The notes under the pieces are model-generated. The model was given only the letters and a program-made list of their open reading frames with translations, searched no databases and was not told where the DNA came from. Shown in pieces: positions 1-9,039 of a stretch of DNA of 64,000 nucleotides; within the stretch, counting starts at the first letter, position 1, and each line of letters starts with the position of its first letter. The stretch is from Carposina sasakii (lineage: Eukaryota; Arthropoda; Insecta; Lepidoptera; Carposinidae). The DNA lies in NCBI GenBank assembly GCA_014607495.2, contig CP053155.1, positions 186,001 through 250,000 on the forward strand. The letters are read 5' to 3'. Both the position numbers and the translations under genes were made by a program.

Positions 1-16
1 TGGTTAAATTTCTGCC

Positions 17-80
17 TCGAGTCCTAGTTAATTTGTAAAATTATTTTCCGCTCAAAATTCTGAGATTAAGTTGGACTCGG
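17..80. repeat. Single diverged hr-type palindrome
   Basis: An isolated, degenerate copy of the long hr palindrome seen in the arrays further on. It has a CTCGAG core at the left, an AT-rich centre resembling AAATTATTTTCCGCTC, and a GGACTCGG right arm. No 36-bp units accompany it. It lies just upstream of odv-e25. Baculovirus hr palindromes act as enhancers and replication origins, but function here is only inferred. Confidence 0.6.
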
Positions 81-138
81 GGTTGTAAATTTCTTAAAAT
101 TGTATAGTGTAAGAATTTTCAAATTTGTAATACACTCT

Positions 139-143
139 ATAAG
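139..143 (+). promoter_or_regulatory. Late promoter motif ATAAG of odv-e25
   Basis: ATAAG lies 7 bases before the ATG at 151. DTAAG is the initiator motif of baculovirus late genes, transcribed by the viral RNA polymerase. The match in sequence and spacing supports choosing the ATG at 151. Confidence 0.6.
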
Positions 144-150
144 ACAAATC

Positions 151-744
151 ATGTTGGGAACTATTGTGCTACTGTTGGTTATTGGCGCGGTGCTTTATTT
201 GCTATGGGTAAACGAGAAACTGAACGCCAATTCACTTAACGAAAGTTCGGGTCAATCCAGCGGCGACTCAATTCAATTTACTCCAGAGGGACGCGCCAAT
301 ATAAGTCTAAATAACACCAAAACAAAAAATGTTCGCATTTCACACGGTGACACCAATTTTAGTAAAGTTCTAGTGACGGAGGCGCCCGTTAATTACGACC
401 AAATCGTAGAACAGGGAGATCGATCGGGTGCAAATACCGTCTTCATGGGCGTTCTCAACAATCCCCTCAGCGGAACCAACGTGTCTCATCGAAGCACCAA
501 TAATTTTGCGATAAAACAATTCAAAAATCTTTTTATAGTGTTTAAGGGTGTCGATTTCACCGAAATAGACAGCAACAATCTCATGGTGCGCTACGATTGC
601 AATAAAATGGTGTACGCTCTCATAGATGCAAGTAATAGCACACTACCCGAGTTACTGCGAGACGTCAGCTATCCAATTTGTGTGCTTGTAAATAATTCTA
701 GCGCACAACTAGTGCTCAAAGAGTGGCTCGTTAAAAAAACATAG
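151..744 (+). CDS. odv-e25: ODV-E25 occlusion-derived virus envelope protein
   Basis: A 197-aa protein beginning MLGTIVLLLVIGAVLY. Its N-terminal hydrophobic segment (residues 2-20) followed by a short Asn-rich polar stretch is the inner-nuclear-membrane sorting layout of ODV-E25, the Ac94 homologue. The length is close to the family's usual size, and the neighbours p18 and p33 are those expected for Ac94, Ac93 and Ac92. The rest is a soluble mixed alpha/beta domain with no recognisable catalytic motif. The frame stays open upstream to a TTG near 100, but the ATG at 151 follows a late motif and puts the membrane anchor at the N terminus, so I start there. It looks intact. In the family it is an ODV and budded-virus envelope protein. 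Confidence 0.82.
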   Translation: MLGTIVLLLVIGAVLYLLWVNEKLNANSLNESSGQSSGDSIQFTPEGRANISLNNTKTKNVRISHGDTNFSKVLVTEAPVNYDQIVEQGDRSGANTVFMGVLNNPLSGTNVSHRSTNNFAIKQFKNLFIVFKGVDFTEIDSNNLMVRYDCNKMVYALIDASNSTLPELLRDVSYPICVLVNNSSAQLVLKEWLVKKT

Positions 745-769
745 CAGCGATAAGACAACAGAACATTTA

Positions 770-1429
770 TTGATTAGTAGTTTGAAAATCAATAACGATA
801 AGAAAGAGATAACACACACATACAATTACAATACATGGAGCAATCAAAAATATGGGTATAACGACAGAAACAATAACAACGACGATTACGACGACGATGA
901 CGACGACAAAAAGGAGGAAATTAATAGTAATTTGTTGGAAAGATTAATTATACTGGGTGCTCACGAGTGGGATGCGGATAATTTGTTTGATTTGTTGAAA
1001 ATTCTAGCGGGTAGCAGACACAGAGTGCACATTAAAAAGGCGAAAAAACGTTACAAAAAATACATAGATAATTTGAAACGGGGTCAAACGTGCCGGGAGA
1101 TTGACAGCGATCTCGCTAAATGTCAAGAGTTTCACGATAGGGTTATCTTGGAGATAAGCGAAGACCGGCAATTGCTTATCGAACCGGGTCAAAAGTTTTG
1201 TTTGGCGCTAGATAACAGAAGCGCGAGGAGTTGTAATCCCAACACGGGTACCTGGATGTTGCGGCGGGTGGACAGTGAAAATTATGCCCTAATTTGTCAC
1301 TGCGACACGCCGGGACTCGTCACTCAGCTGAACATTTACGACGATTGCACCTTTCCGGTGGGCTGCAAACCGCACGGTGTTATCGCCGACATCAACAGCT
1401 CCTCTTTTTACCACTACTACTATCACTAA
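770..1429 (+). pseudogene. Cys-rich PIF-like fragment without an in-frame ATG
   Basis: An open frame of about 219 codons with no ATG in its first 150 codons; the only candidate starts are TTG-type (770). It has a low-complexity Asn/Asp stretch (about residues 34-50), a basic helical part (HIKKAKKRYKKYIDNLKR), and a C-terminal Cys-rich part with TGTWMLRR, LICHCDTPGLVTQ and GCKPHGVI. The last part recalls the extracellular domains of per os infectivity factors of PIF-1/PIF-2 type, though I cannot assign the family firmly. ATAAG-type motifs occur at about 749 and 796, but no ATG follows in this frame. It sits between odv-e25 and p18, which are usually adjacent, so it is probably an inserted fragment. 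ATGs at 835 and 852 are out of frame and short. Confidence 0.45.
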
Positions 1430-1908
1430 AGGTTTACAGTTTTTATTAGTGTAATCAACTCTTGATTCTCCAGTTCGGTTAATAATGCCACCAAAGCGTC
1501 GTTCCGATTGACCGCGGCGTGAATAAACACCACGATGTTGGCAGCACAGCTAAACAGCTCAAATATTAGGCATACAGTTTCGTGGCAGGTTTGTATTAGG
1601 TCCACCTCGAAGGCGGACTGTTCGTCGAAAAACTCTTCATGGTACAATTTGTATAGATAGAGAGAGTCCAATAAAACGTGATTTTGGGAATAATTACCCT
1701 CACAACTGTTGAGGAGATCGTGCTTAATTTTTCTCAGCAATATACACTGCTCACGTTTGAGCTCCAATAGACACGCTTGTTTACTTTTTGACTCGTCTTG
1801 TAGAACCTCCAAGACACCTTGTATAAAAAATCCTTCTTTGTCTATATTGTCGTCGAGTAATGTGCTCGGTGGCGGTTTGTATGTAAACAAATTGATGGTT
1901 GTTGCCAT
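1426..1908 (-). CDS. p18: P18 (Ac93 homologue), ODV morphogenesis protein
   Basis: A 160-aa acidic, helical protein starting MATTINLFTYKPPP. The size, the divergent head-to-head arrangement with p33 and the presence of odv-e25 on the other side match Ac93 (P18). In AcMNPV this core protein is needed for nucleocapsid egress and intranuclear microvesicle formation. No membrane segment is obvious apart from a moderately hydrophobic stretch around CLIFELFSCAANIVVFIHAA (about residues 112-131). The ATG at 1908 is preceded on its strand by TTTAAG, a late motif. Its stop overlaps the end of the PIF-like fragment by a few bases on the opposite strand. Identification rests more on synteny and length than on a motif. 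Confidence 0.75.
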   Translation of the reverse strand: MATTINLFTYKPPPSTLLDDNIDKEGFFIQGVLEVLQDESKSKQACLLELKREQCILLRKIKHDLLNSCEGNYSQNHVLLDSLYLYKLYHEEFFDEQSAFEVDLIQTCHETVCLIFELFSCAANIVVFIHAAVNRNDALVALLTELENQELITLIKTVNL

Positions 1909-1910
1909 GA

Positions 1911-1921
1911 CTTAAAATAAG
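1911..1921. promoter_or_regulatory. Bidirectional late promoter of p18 and p33
   Basis: Only 16 bases separate the two ATGs. They contain TTAAG reading towards p18 (CTTAA at 1911-1915 on +) and ATAAG reading towards p33 (1917-1921). Both are baculovirus late initiators, so the two core genes share a compact divergent late promoter. Confidence 0.6.
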
Positions 1922-1924
1922 AAA

Positions 1925-2683
1925 ATGTTAGTCGAAACTCAAACAGTAGTCAGGTACAGGGACAGTTTTTCGTTGTTCGTGTACCGTATGTTGGACATGT
2001 GTCGCATGGCACCTTCGCTAGAGCTACAAACGTCGCTTAGGAAACAGGTGCAATTTTTGTACAATTTGTTATGTCTGCTTGTGTACAATAAAGAGGACTG
2101 TTTGCAGGATATAAATCGACTGATCGATTGGGCGGCGACAGTAGGGATGGACATAAAATTGGACACGTTTAAAGACATGTACTTAGAACAATTGACGGTG
2201 TTGAATCTTGAAAAATTACAACCAAACAAGTTTGTGTTTAGTTTTTCCACAATATGGGACAGTTTGCACCTGATGTGTCTAATAGCGGACGATGTGGTAA
2301 CTAATCGACACATCTTTCAACCAGAAATTGTCGTTTCGTGCATAAAAAATATGAAGTGGGTTTTTTATAATGTGTTTATAGTTTTATTTTGTCCAATTTG
2401 CGCCAAACACTATCTAACCATCGACACCTTTCCATATGAGTTTGAAAAGGTGGAAGTTGCACTCCATAGAGAGGAGTTAGGAGAACCTTTGCAATTGGTA
2501 GATGAGATAAATCGAAACCAAAGTCACAAAAATTTGCTGTTTAAAAATCATTTATTGTACAATTCGATGCTGTTTCATAATCACATTAATAATTATCGAC
2601 CAATTCAACACAGAAAAAAAGAACTGAACAATTTTCAGCGAATGGAGTGGTCTTTATTCAAAAATTTATTGGGTATAAATTGA
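1925..2683 (+). CDS. p33: P33 flavin-linked sulfhydryl oxidase (Ac92)
   Basis: A 252-aa protein with the CPIC motif (Cys156-Cys159) in FIVLFCPICAKHYLTID. This is the CxxC redox centre of the baculovirus P33 sulfhydryl oxidase, an Erv/ALR-like FAD enzyme that makes disulfides in virion proteins. The region after the CxxC (HKNLLFKNHLLYN...HNHIN, about residues 196-217) matches the conserved FAD-binding and dimer-forming C-terminal part. The length equals the family's usual 250-260 residues. The start is the ATG at 1925, four bases after an ATAAG late motif. P33 is essential for production of budded and occluded virus in AcMNPV. No break is seen. Confidence 0.93.
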   Translation: MLVETQTVVRYRDSFSLFVYRMLDMCRMAPSLELQTSLRKQVQFLYNLLCLLVYNKEDCLQDINRLIDWAATVGMDIKLDTFKDMYLEQLTVLNLEKLQPNKFVFSFSTIWDSLHLMCLIADDVVTNRHIFQPEIVVSCIKNMKWVFYNVFIVLFCPICAKHYLTIDTFPYEFEKVEVALHREELGEPLQLVDEINRNQSHKNLLFKNHLLYNSMLFHNHINNYRPIQHRKKELNNFQRMEWSLFKNLLGIN

Positions 2684-2698
2684 TACAGTCTTAATTAA

Positions 2699-3448
2699 TC
2701 AATTGAGAAACACTTGAACAAACGATGATAAAGGTTTTCTACACATAGGACAATGCTGTTTAGGTAAAGAATGTAAGCAGTCGGCACATAAAATTACATG
2801 TTTGCATGGCAACAGACAAATGGCTCTAGGTTTTTCACAACAAATTATACACGAGGAGGTTTCGGTTGTAGCGGTTTCGGTCAAAGGAAGATTTTCTTCT
2901 GTTGTTGTTGTTGTTGTTGTTGACGGCGGCGTATCTGCTGCTTCAGTTTCCCACCCGACCTTTTCTAAAACACTAGCGATAAATTCCTTTGTGTTTTTCG
3001 ATATAACATACGAACAGTGTTTTGCGACTTTAATGTGCTCCTCCCAGGGAACGTCCTCCGGTTGCCACTGGTGGATACCTACATCACAGTTGAAACATTT
3101 AACACTGTCACCGCGACCCGTGTAATAAAATCCCGCCTCCACCATTTCTTCTTTAGTTTGTTTCAACCCGACCGGCCACATTTCAAACGTGTTGTAGCGA
3201 GCCGATTTAGTCGTCATCAGTCTGTTAAACGGTTTCGCAAATTTCACAGAATCGGTAAATTCTTTTCTGTCGGTGGCATCATCCCCATAAATTAAATTTT
3301 CCTCTGCTATTTCTTCTTCTTCTTCTTCTTCTTCGAACCAGTACTCTGCTGCAATCATTTGTACTAGTAGGGTAAACTCTTCTGAGCTCATGTAATGTTG
3401 ATTTCTCAACGCAAATAATATTGGGTGTATCCTTCTCGCCGGCTCCAT
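2699..3448 (-). CDS. iap: Inhibitor of apoptosis protein, one BIR plus RING
   Basis: A 249-aa IAP. The single BIR lies at about residues 80-150, with zinc ligands Cys118, Cys121, His138 and Cys145 (GDSVKCFNCD then HIKVAKHC). A Thr-rich linker (TTTTTTT) follows, then a C-terminal RING with Cys200, Cys203, Cys215, His217, Cys221, Cys224, Cys233 and Cys236 (CLLPCKHVILCADC...CPMC). All expected zinc ligands are present. An unusual run of Glu (about residues 39-47) precedes the BIR. One BIR plus RING resembles granulovirus IAP-5-type proteins. Viral IAPs block caspase activation or act as E3 ligases against host pro-apoptotic proteins. The start is the ATG at 3448. Confidence 0.96.
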   Translation of the reverse strand: MEPARRIHPILFALRNQHYMSSEEFTLLVQMIAAEYWFEEEEEEEEIAEENLIYGDDATDRKEFTDSVKFAKPFNRLMTTKSARYNTFEMWPVGLKQTKEEMVEAGFYYTGRGDSVKCFNCDVGIHQWQPEDVPWEEHIKVAKHCSYVISKNTKEFIASVLEKVGWETEAADTPPSTTTTTTTEENLPLTETATTETSSCIICCEKPRAICLLPCKHVILCADCLHSLPKQHCPMCRKPLSSFVQVFLN

Positions 3449-3475
3449 TATTTATTAGTGTTACACTTGTTATTC

Positions 3476-4609
3476 CTAATTACTTATCAATCTGTCTGGA
3501 CGTTCTTTCAGCACGCGCACCTTTTTATTATGTTCTATTATCACTTCGTATATTTTATCTATTTTGCAATTACCCACATCATGACTGCCAATGAACTCTC
3601 CAAAAGAGCAGACAAATCTTACACCTCCCACGTATTTCATTTCATACGATTTTTGCTGTTTAATTTTTACCAACCCCCCAGAGTTTGTGACGCCCACGTA
3701 CCCGTCCTGCGGTATCATGGAAGTGTCGATGTTTTGTGGGTTGGTGTGAAATTTTTGACATTTTATCACGAATTTATCGTTGTTTTTTGTAACAAAGTGC
3801 ATGGGTGTTTGATGATTATTCAAAAATACAATAGCGTCCGATAACTCTATGTTAGTTTTTGCTGCTACATCGTATTGGTTGCGGTTGTCGTATTTATATT
3901 TGTATACACCAAGGACGTCTGTCAAAAAAATCGTGTGCAAACGTTCGATGTATTCAATTTGAAAGCACACCGCCGGGTTGACTATACCCTCAGGACTGCC
4001 CACGTTCGCTATAGCCTGGTTTAGTCCGATTTTGTTTACAACGGCGTCACCAAAGTAGTACCTGTAATAGTTGAACGTGAAGAAGGCGTTTATCAGGTAC
4101 CCGTAGGCGCGCACGTTTATGTGGTCGATGTAAATCGCGTCAACGTGTAACCCGTTGCCGGTGTTCACGAACGGAAACTGTATGATGTCGAGCACATCTA
4201 GCACCGACGCCTCTTGTACAATACTACTCAGGTTGTAACCACGTAACATTTGTCCGTACACGTACACGACTCCCATGCGCATCGCGTTACCCGCTGTCCT
4301 ATCCCAACCCTTGGAATGTGTAGCGGAGGGTAGATATAACGACAAAATGTGCACGGTCAGCTCTCGGCATTCGCTAAAGTGTTCCGTGTCCGATAGGACG
4401 CAGGTGACATTGAAAAACACCTCCGGCATGGTTATGGTGAAGTGGTACCAATCGGCGATTTCACCCCACGGACTGTTCTGAAAGGGCGGCGGATTGGGCA
4501 AACGAGCAACTATTAGTTCGAGACTAATCCTCAAGTTATCGGCCAGCTCGCTACTTTGATCCTTCCTTCTGTCCTTCTTCCGTTCGGTATGTAACGTACT
4601 TTTGATCAT
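3476..4609 (-). CDS. odv-e66: ODV-E66 / chondroitin lyase-like fragment
   Basis: A 377-aa protein matching the central part of ODV-E66, an ODV envelope protein with a polysaccharide lyase (chondroitin lyase) fold. Diagnostic parts are WDRTAGNAMRMGVVY (about residues 103-117) and GLHVDAIYIDHINVRAYGYL (about 151-170), which carries candidate catalytic His and Tyr residues. Family members are usually near 650-700 aa with an N-terminal membrane anchor. Here the anchor and a large part of the protein are absent, and the N terminus (MIKSTLHTERKKDRRK) is a short basic tail. The start ATG overlaps the sod stop codon as ATGA, so the upstream part was probably replaced when it was joined to sod. Likely a truncated gene that may still be translated. 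Confidence 0.8.
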   Translation of the reverse strand: MIKSTLHTERKKDRRKDQSSELADNLRISLELIVARLPNPPPFQNSPWGEIADWYHFTITMPEVFFNVTCVLSDTEHFSECRELTVHILSLYLPSATHSKGWDRTAGNAMRMGVVYVYGQMLRGYNLSSIVQEASVLDVLDIIQFPFVNTGNGLHVDAIYIDHINVRAYGYLINAFFTFNYYRYYFGDAVVNKIGLNQAIANVGSPEGIVNPAVCFQIEYIERLHTIFLTDVLGVYKYKYDNRNQYDVAAKTNIELSDAIVFLNNHQTPMHFVTKNNDKFVIKCQKFHTNPQNIDTSMIPQDGYVGVTNSGGLVKIKQQKSYEMKYVGGVRFVCSFGEFIGSHDVGNCKIDKIYEVIIEHNKKVRVLKERPDRLISN

Positions 4610-5007
4610 ACATAAAAGGAAATAACGTGCCGACCGTAGTCGTCTCGCATTGCGTGCACGACTAAGCTTCGGCCCAGAATATTATATTGTCCATACAAAC
4701 TTATTCGATCGTCCACAATATAGACACGGACGGGTGAGCGGACGCCAGACGAGTATATGTTACCCAAATCGCCTAAATGACGTTCTTCGTCATAGGGCGC
4801 ACCGTGGTCTTTGTGATAGGGATTGAAATGTTCGCCAGCCGATGTACACCCGTTGCTTGTGTCTCCGTATTCGTGAATATGAATTCCATGATTCCCCCTC
4901 GGCAAATTGTACACTACACCAGAGATGATAACCGATTCGTTCGGTGTGTTTTGTGTAAACTCCAAACTTCCGTAGACATCGCCGTTTAGAACACAAATTC
5001 CCTTCAT
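4606..5007 (-). CDS. sod: Cu/Zn superoxide dismutase, C-terminally shortened
   Basis: A 133-aa Cu/Zn SOD. Copper and zinc ligands are all visible: His43 and His45 (GIHIHEYGD), His60 (GEHFNP), His68, His77 and Asp80 (HLGDLGN), and His118 (LVVHA). Cys53 of the usual disulfide is present. The protein ends 15 residues after His118 in an unrelated tail (GRHVISFYV), so the C-terminal strand with the second disulfide Cys and the active-site Arg is missing; family members are about 150 aa. The stop codon overlaps the start of the odv-e66 fragment. In granuloviruses sod lies beside p74, as here across hr1. Baculovirus SODs are often catalytically weak, and this one is likely impaired. Confidence 0.95.
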   Translation of the reverse strand: MKGICVLNGDVYGSLEFTQNTPNESVIISGVVYNLPRGNHGIHIHEYGDTSNGCTSAGEHFNPYHKDHGAPYDEERHLGDLGNIYSSGVRSPVRVYIVDDRISLYGQYNILGRSLVVHAMRDDYGRHVISFYV

Positions 5008-5099
5008 AGTGTTTTCTTATATGCTATATGTTAGCTCGATTTTTAAAGTAAACTACTCAGAGATATGGACGGTGACATGGGCGGTGTTTTTGTACAAAA
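5008..5099. other. Spacer between sod and hr1
   Basis: Short AT-rich spacer upstream of sod. It contains degenerate repeats (GACATGGGCGGTGTTTTTGT) that resemble the relic at 9187-9227. No gene is seen. Confidence 0.4.
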
Positions 5100-6911
5100 T
5101 TTGCGCGGATACACGGACAAGTTGATACGCGGTGTTTTTTTTTGTCGACACAAAAGTAGTGGGTTTTATTCGTCGATGTAAAAGTTGCGCGGGGACATCT
5201 GCGTTAACACACACACGAGTCTGAATTATTTTAGAAATCTGAGCGAAAAATAATTTCACAAATTTACTCGGACTCGAGTCAGGGATTGAGTAGTGTCGTT
5301 TCTTGTAAAATTTACTGAGTGTCGACAAATTGAGTGGTTTTCTTTCGTCGTCTACACAAAAGTAGTGGATTTCGTCGACCATTTTTCGTCGATACAAAAG
5401 TAGTGGATTTCGTCGACCCATTCGTCGACACAAAAGTAGTGGATTTCGTCGACCCATTTTTCGTCGACACAAAAGTAGTGGATTTCGTCGACACACGAGT
5501 CTGAATTATTTTAGAATTCTGAGCGAAAAATAATTTCACAAATTTACTCGGACTCGAGTCAGGGATTTGAGTAGTGTCATTTCTTGTAAAATCTACTGAG
5601 TGTCGACAAATTGAGTGGTTTTCGTCGTCGACCCAAAAGTAGTGTTTTTCGTCGACCCATTCGTCGACACAAAAGTAGTGGATTTCGTCGACCCATTCGT
5701 CGACACAAAAGTAGTGGATTTCGTCGACCCATTCGTCGACACAAAAGTAGTGGATTTCGTCGACCCATTCGTCGACACATTCGTCGACACAAAAGTAGTG
5801 GATTTCGTCGACCCATTCGTCGACACACGAGTCTGAATTATTTTAGAATTCTGAGCGAAAAATAATTTCACAAATACAAAACTAGTAAAACATCAAATTA
5901 AATAAATAATACTAATATAATAAAATAAGTATGGTGGTTGTAGCCCGGTCCAAAACCAACAGCGTCATTTCTGCAGTCACGACACTACTCAAATCCCTGA
6001 CTCGAGTCCGAGTAAATTTGTGAAATTATTTTTCGCTCTAAATTCTAAAATAATTCAGACTCGTGTGTCGACGAAAAATGGTCGACGAAATTCACTACTT
6101 TTTGGTCGACAACGAAAACCACTCAATTAGTCGACACTCAGTAAATTGCAACTTTTGCATAGACTAACAAAAACCACTACTGTGTCGACGACGAAAAACA
6201 CTATTTTTGTGTCGACAAAAAAAAACACTACTTTCGTGTCGACGAAAAATACTACTTTCGTGTCGACGACGAAAACCACTCAATTTGTCGACACTCAGTA
6301 AATTGTACGCGCATTGACTTTTGGGTCGACGGCGAAAACCACTCAATTTGTCGACACTCAGTAGATTTTACAAGAAATGACACTGCTCAAATCCCTGACT
6401 CGAGTCCGAGTAAATTTGTGAAATTATTTTTCGCTCAGAATTCTAAAATAATTCAGACTCGTGTGTCGACGAAATCCACTACTTTTGTGTCGACGAATGG
6501 GTCGACGAAATCCACTACTTTCGTGTCGACGAATGGGTCGACGAAATCCACTACTTTTGTGTCGACGAATGGGTCGACGAAATCCACTACTTTTGTGTTG
6601 ACGACGAAAACCACTCAATTTGTCGACACTCAGTAGATTTTACAAGAAATGACACTACTCAAATCCCTGACTCGAGTCCGAGTAAATTTGTGAAATTATT
6701 TTTCGCTCAGAATTCTAAAATAATTCAGACTCGTGTGTCGACGAAATCCACTACTTTTGTGTCGACGAATGGGTTGACGAAATCCACTACTTTTGTGTCG
6801 ACGAATGGGTCGACGAAATCCACTACTTTTGTGTCGACGAATGTGTCGACGAATGGGTCGACGAAATCCACTACTTTTGTGTCGACGAATGGGTCGACGA
6901 ATTGTATGTAA
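5100..6911. repeat. hr1: hr-like array with an inverted left half
   Basis: Two array halves in opposite orientation. 5120-5875 is built of the minus-strand form (CAAAAGTAGTGGATTTCGTC units, three long palindromes). 5999-6911 has the plus form (GTCGACGAAATCCACTAC units, three long palindromes near 6000, 6400 and 6680). The 36-bp unit holds two GTCGAC sites; the long unit has GACTCGAGTC, an AATTATTTT/AAAATAATT stem around GAATTC, and flanking CGAGT/ACTCG arms. Part 6080-6360 is irregular and decayed. The centre (5876-5998) holds an inverted copy of the hr-p74 linker. Arrays of imperfect palindromes are typical baculovirus hrs (origins and enhancers). All ORFs here are repeat artefacts. Confidence 0.9.
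5876..5965 (-). repeat. Inverted copy of the p74 3' end and linker
   Basis: About 90 bases that are the reverse complement of 6950-7038: the last codons of p74, the AT-rich downstream part and the linker with GTATGGTGGTTGTAGCCCGG. It is near identical to the normal copy and marks an inversion or hairpin-type duplication at the end of hr1. Confidence 0.85.
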
Positions 6912-7013
6912 GTGTATTAGCGTGGATTTCGTCTAACTTCGTCTGTTTGTTGTACGCTGTTGGTGTTGGACCGGGCTACAACCACCATACTTATTTTATT
7001 ATATTAGTATTAT
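6912..7013. other. Linker between hr1 and p74-A
   Basis: About 100 bases repeated upstream of every p74 copy (also 23554-23666 and 44047-44156). It starts at the end of the last hr unit with GAATTGTATGTAAGTG and ends in an AT-rich run beside the p74 stop codon. It probably holds the p74 polyadenylation region. No gene is seen. Confidence 0.6.
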
Positions 7014-9039
7014 TTATTTAATTTGATGTTTTACTAGTTTTGTATAATATTGTAATGTCGGTAAAAACAGTAGAAGACAAGACAAAACCACCAGAAGCGC
7101 AAACAAAATTTCCAAGTGAATTTTGCTTTTAAAAGTCAGTCTTCGATGGTGTTTCAGATAGTACAAAAATCCGCTGATGGACGCCAAGAAACCCACGCCT
7201 ATAAATATGTTATTCAAGGGACTCGGTTTGACCACTAGTTCGTTGTGACGCGCACAAAACCATTTAAAATAGAGCCAAGTGTCGTTGGCCGCCAACCCGG
7301 CGCCCACCAGCTGTTCCTCGTCCACGTCGCTCACCTCGTCGCCCACCGTTAGGTCCACGATCTGCCCGTTGCTGTTTACGTCCAGGGCGGCCATATAATC
7401 CACCAAATGAAGCATAGACTCTGTGAAATAGTCCTCTTCGTCGTCCACCACCAGATTGGAAAAGTGTTTGGGCGCGAACTCAATCAAATCGCGCGAGGGC
7501 GCATCGAGAGACTCGTAGTAGGCCGACAAAAACGCGGTGGAGAGGTCGTCTAGGTATCCGCGAGGGAACATATTGTTGTAACCGAACGGGTCCCACACCA
7601 TTAGCACCAAGTCGGCGATGGTCAAGAACGTCAACGCTATATTCACCAGCGAGGCGGCAGCTTTCACCGTTCTGCCGGTGGCCTTCGCGAGGGTGGTCAC
7701 CGTGGCTATGAGAGTGCGATTGAGCGCGTGGATGGCGGCCGCCTTGTAAGTTTCTCCCAGTAGAGCGACGGTCATCCGTCTCGTTTGCATGAGAAGCATT
7801 CTGCGCAAAGACGGAATCAACACTTTGTTTATTTGTTTCAACATTGTGGTAAGGGTGGATTCTAGCACGTTAAAACCCAGATCGGCGAGGATGCCCATTA
7901 TGAACGCGTGATCTTCGAGAAAGTCCATAATAATGTTTTCGAGTTGGTTTTCGTCGTAACCTTTGGGGGTTTTTAACGCGCCAAGGGTAGGATGATAATT
8001 TTCAACCACCGGTTTTTCTCTCGCAAACCTCGCCAACGTTTGCACCTTCGTTCCAACAATTCTTCCACCAAACCCCTAGCTCTAACAGTCGCAGTTCGTT
8101 GACTACTACTACTACTAGGATTAATAAAACTGAATCCTTCGTTGGCCGTATACCGCAACACCTGCTCACCGACGATGGGAAACACGTTATTCAAAAAGTT
8201 CGCCTCCGCGCCAACGTCGATCGTGCCGTCTGTCACCCTGTACCAGTCTTCGAGTAAACCGATTCCCTCCGGCGGAGGGGCGTCCGGCACCAACGCCGAC
8301 GGTTTTTTATAGGCGAAATCGCGCAAATCGTCGAAGACGTGTGTGGCGGCCAGTTTTGAACGTGGTCATGATGGATTCGCCCAGCACGAAGGAGACGATG
8401 GTCTCGTACCAGGGTTGGCTGCACCCGTTTCGGTCTTCGTTTCTGCCGAAGCGACGGCAATACGCCTCGTTGAACCGACCCGTGACACGCTCCGGAAAGG
8501 CGGGGTCGTCGTCGTTGGCCACGTCGAAACCGGGCACGTCATCAACGCCGCGCACCACGTGTTTCGAGGTTCTAATGTACGGGGCGTTCATCCACGCTTT
8601 TGTGAAACTGTCCACCATTACGCACTGCTCGTGTCTGGTGTAGCGCAGCTCCACCGATTGAATGTTGCCGTCGCGAGCCGCCTTCGCCGGGTCCATGTTG
8701 AAGCACGCCGGTTGGTTGTATTGCACGGGCGTGTTTGAGGTTTGAGAGTAGCCGCCGATCGGGCTGGTCAGGAAATCTATCACGCCCGTTTTCGGTGTAG
8801 GGAAAACAAGACATGGATTCACAACCTTGCCGTGAAAAAAAAACATCAACAATTACGGCGCTCGTCTCCCTCAAAGACGGAGGTACGTAGAAATCCTTCT
8901 CGGAGGTGGCCCAACGAAGCGAGTAATCTATGAGTATGTGGGGGAACCTGTTGCGCCATTTGGATATGTACGAGAGAGAGTCTCGATTAGACAAATATTG
9001 TACAGCGTTTAGTATATCCAATTGTGTGGGAGTAGCCAT
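7014..9039 (-). pseudogene. p74: p74 copy A, broken by three single-base indels
   Basis: Same gene as the intact copies at 23667 and 44157, but the frame is broken three times. There is one base fewer near 8045 (CACCTTCG against CACCCTTCG), one extra T near 8352 (CAGTTTTGAA), and one extra T near 8789 (CCCGTTTTCGG). Substitutions elsewhere are few. All three indels lie in or beside short homopolymers, so either recent decay or uncorrected long-read error is possible. The ATG equivalent is at 9039, preceded on its strand by TTTAAG instead of the TATAAG of copies B and C. Confidence 0.92.

Noticed and set aside
4606..5007. sod as a captured host gene specific to this locus
   Set aside because: sod is a normal granulovirus gene next to p74, as here, so recent host capture is not needed to explain it.
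5312..6911. Many ORFs with STKSTTFVSTNG, MGRRNPLLLCRR or VVDFVDPFVDTK repeats as repeat proteins
   Set aside because: They occur in all frames of the same 36-bp hr unit on both strands, without promoters or conserved starts, so they are products of unit length and absence of stops. The same holds for hr2 to hr6.
8341..8738. Plus-strand ORFs of about 100-130 codons opposite p74
   Set aside because: They are antisense to the well-supported p74 frame, appear identically in all copies only because p74 is conserved, and have no family features.
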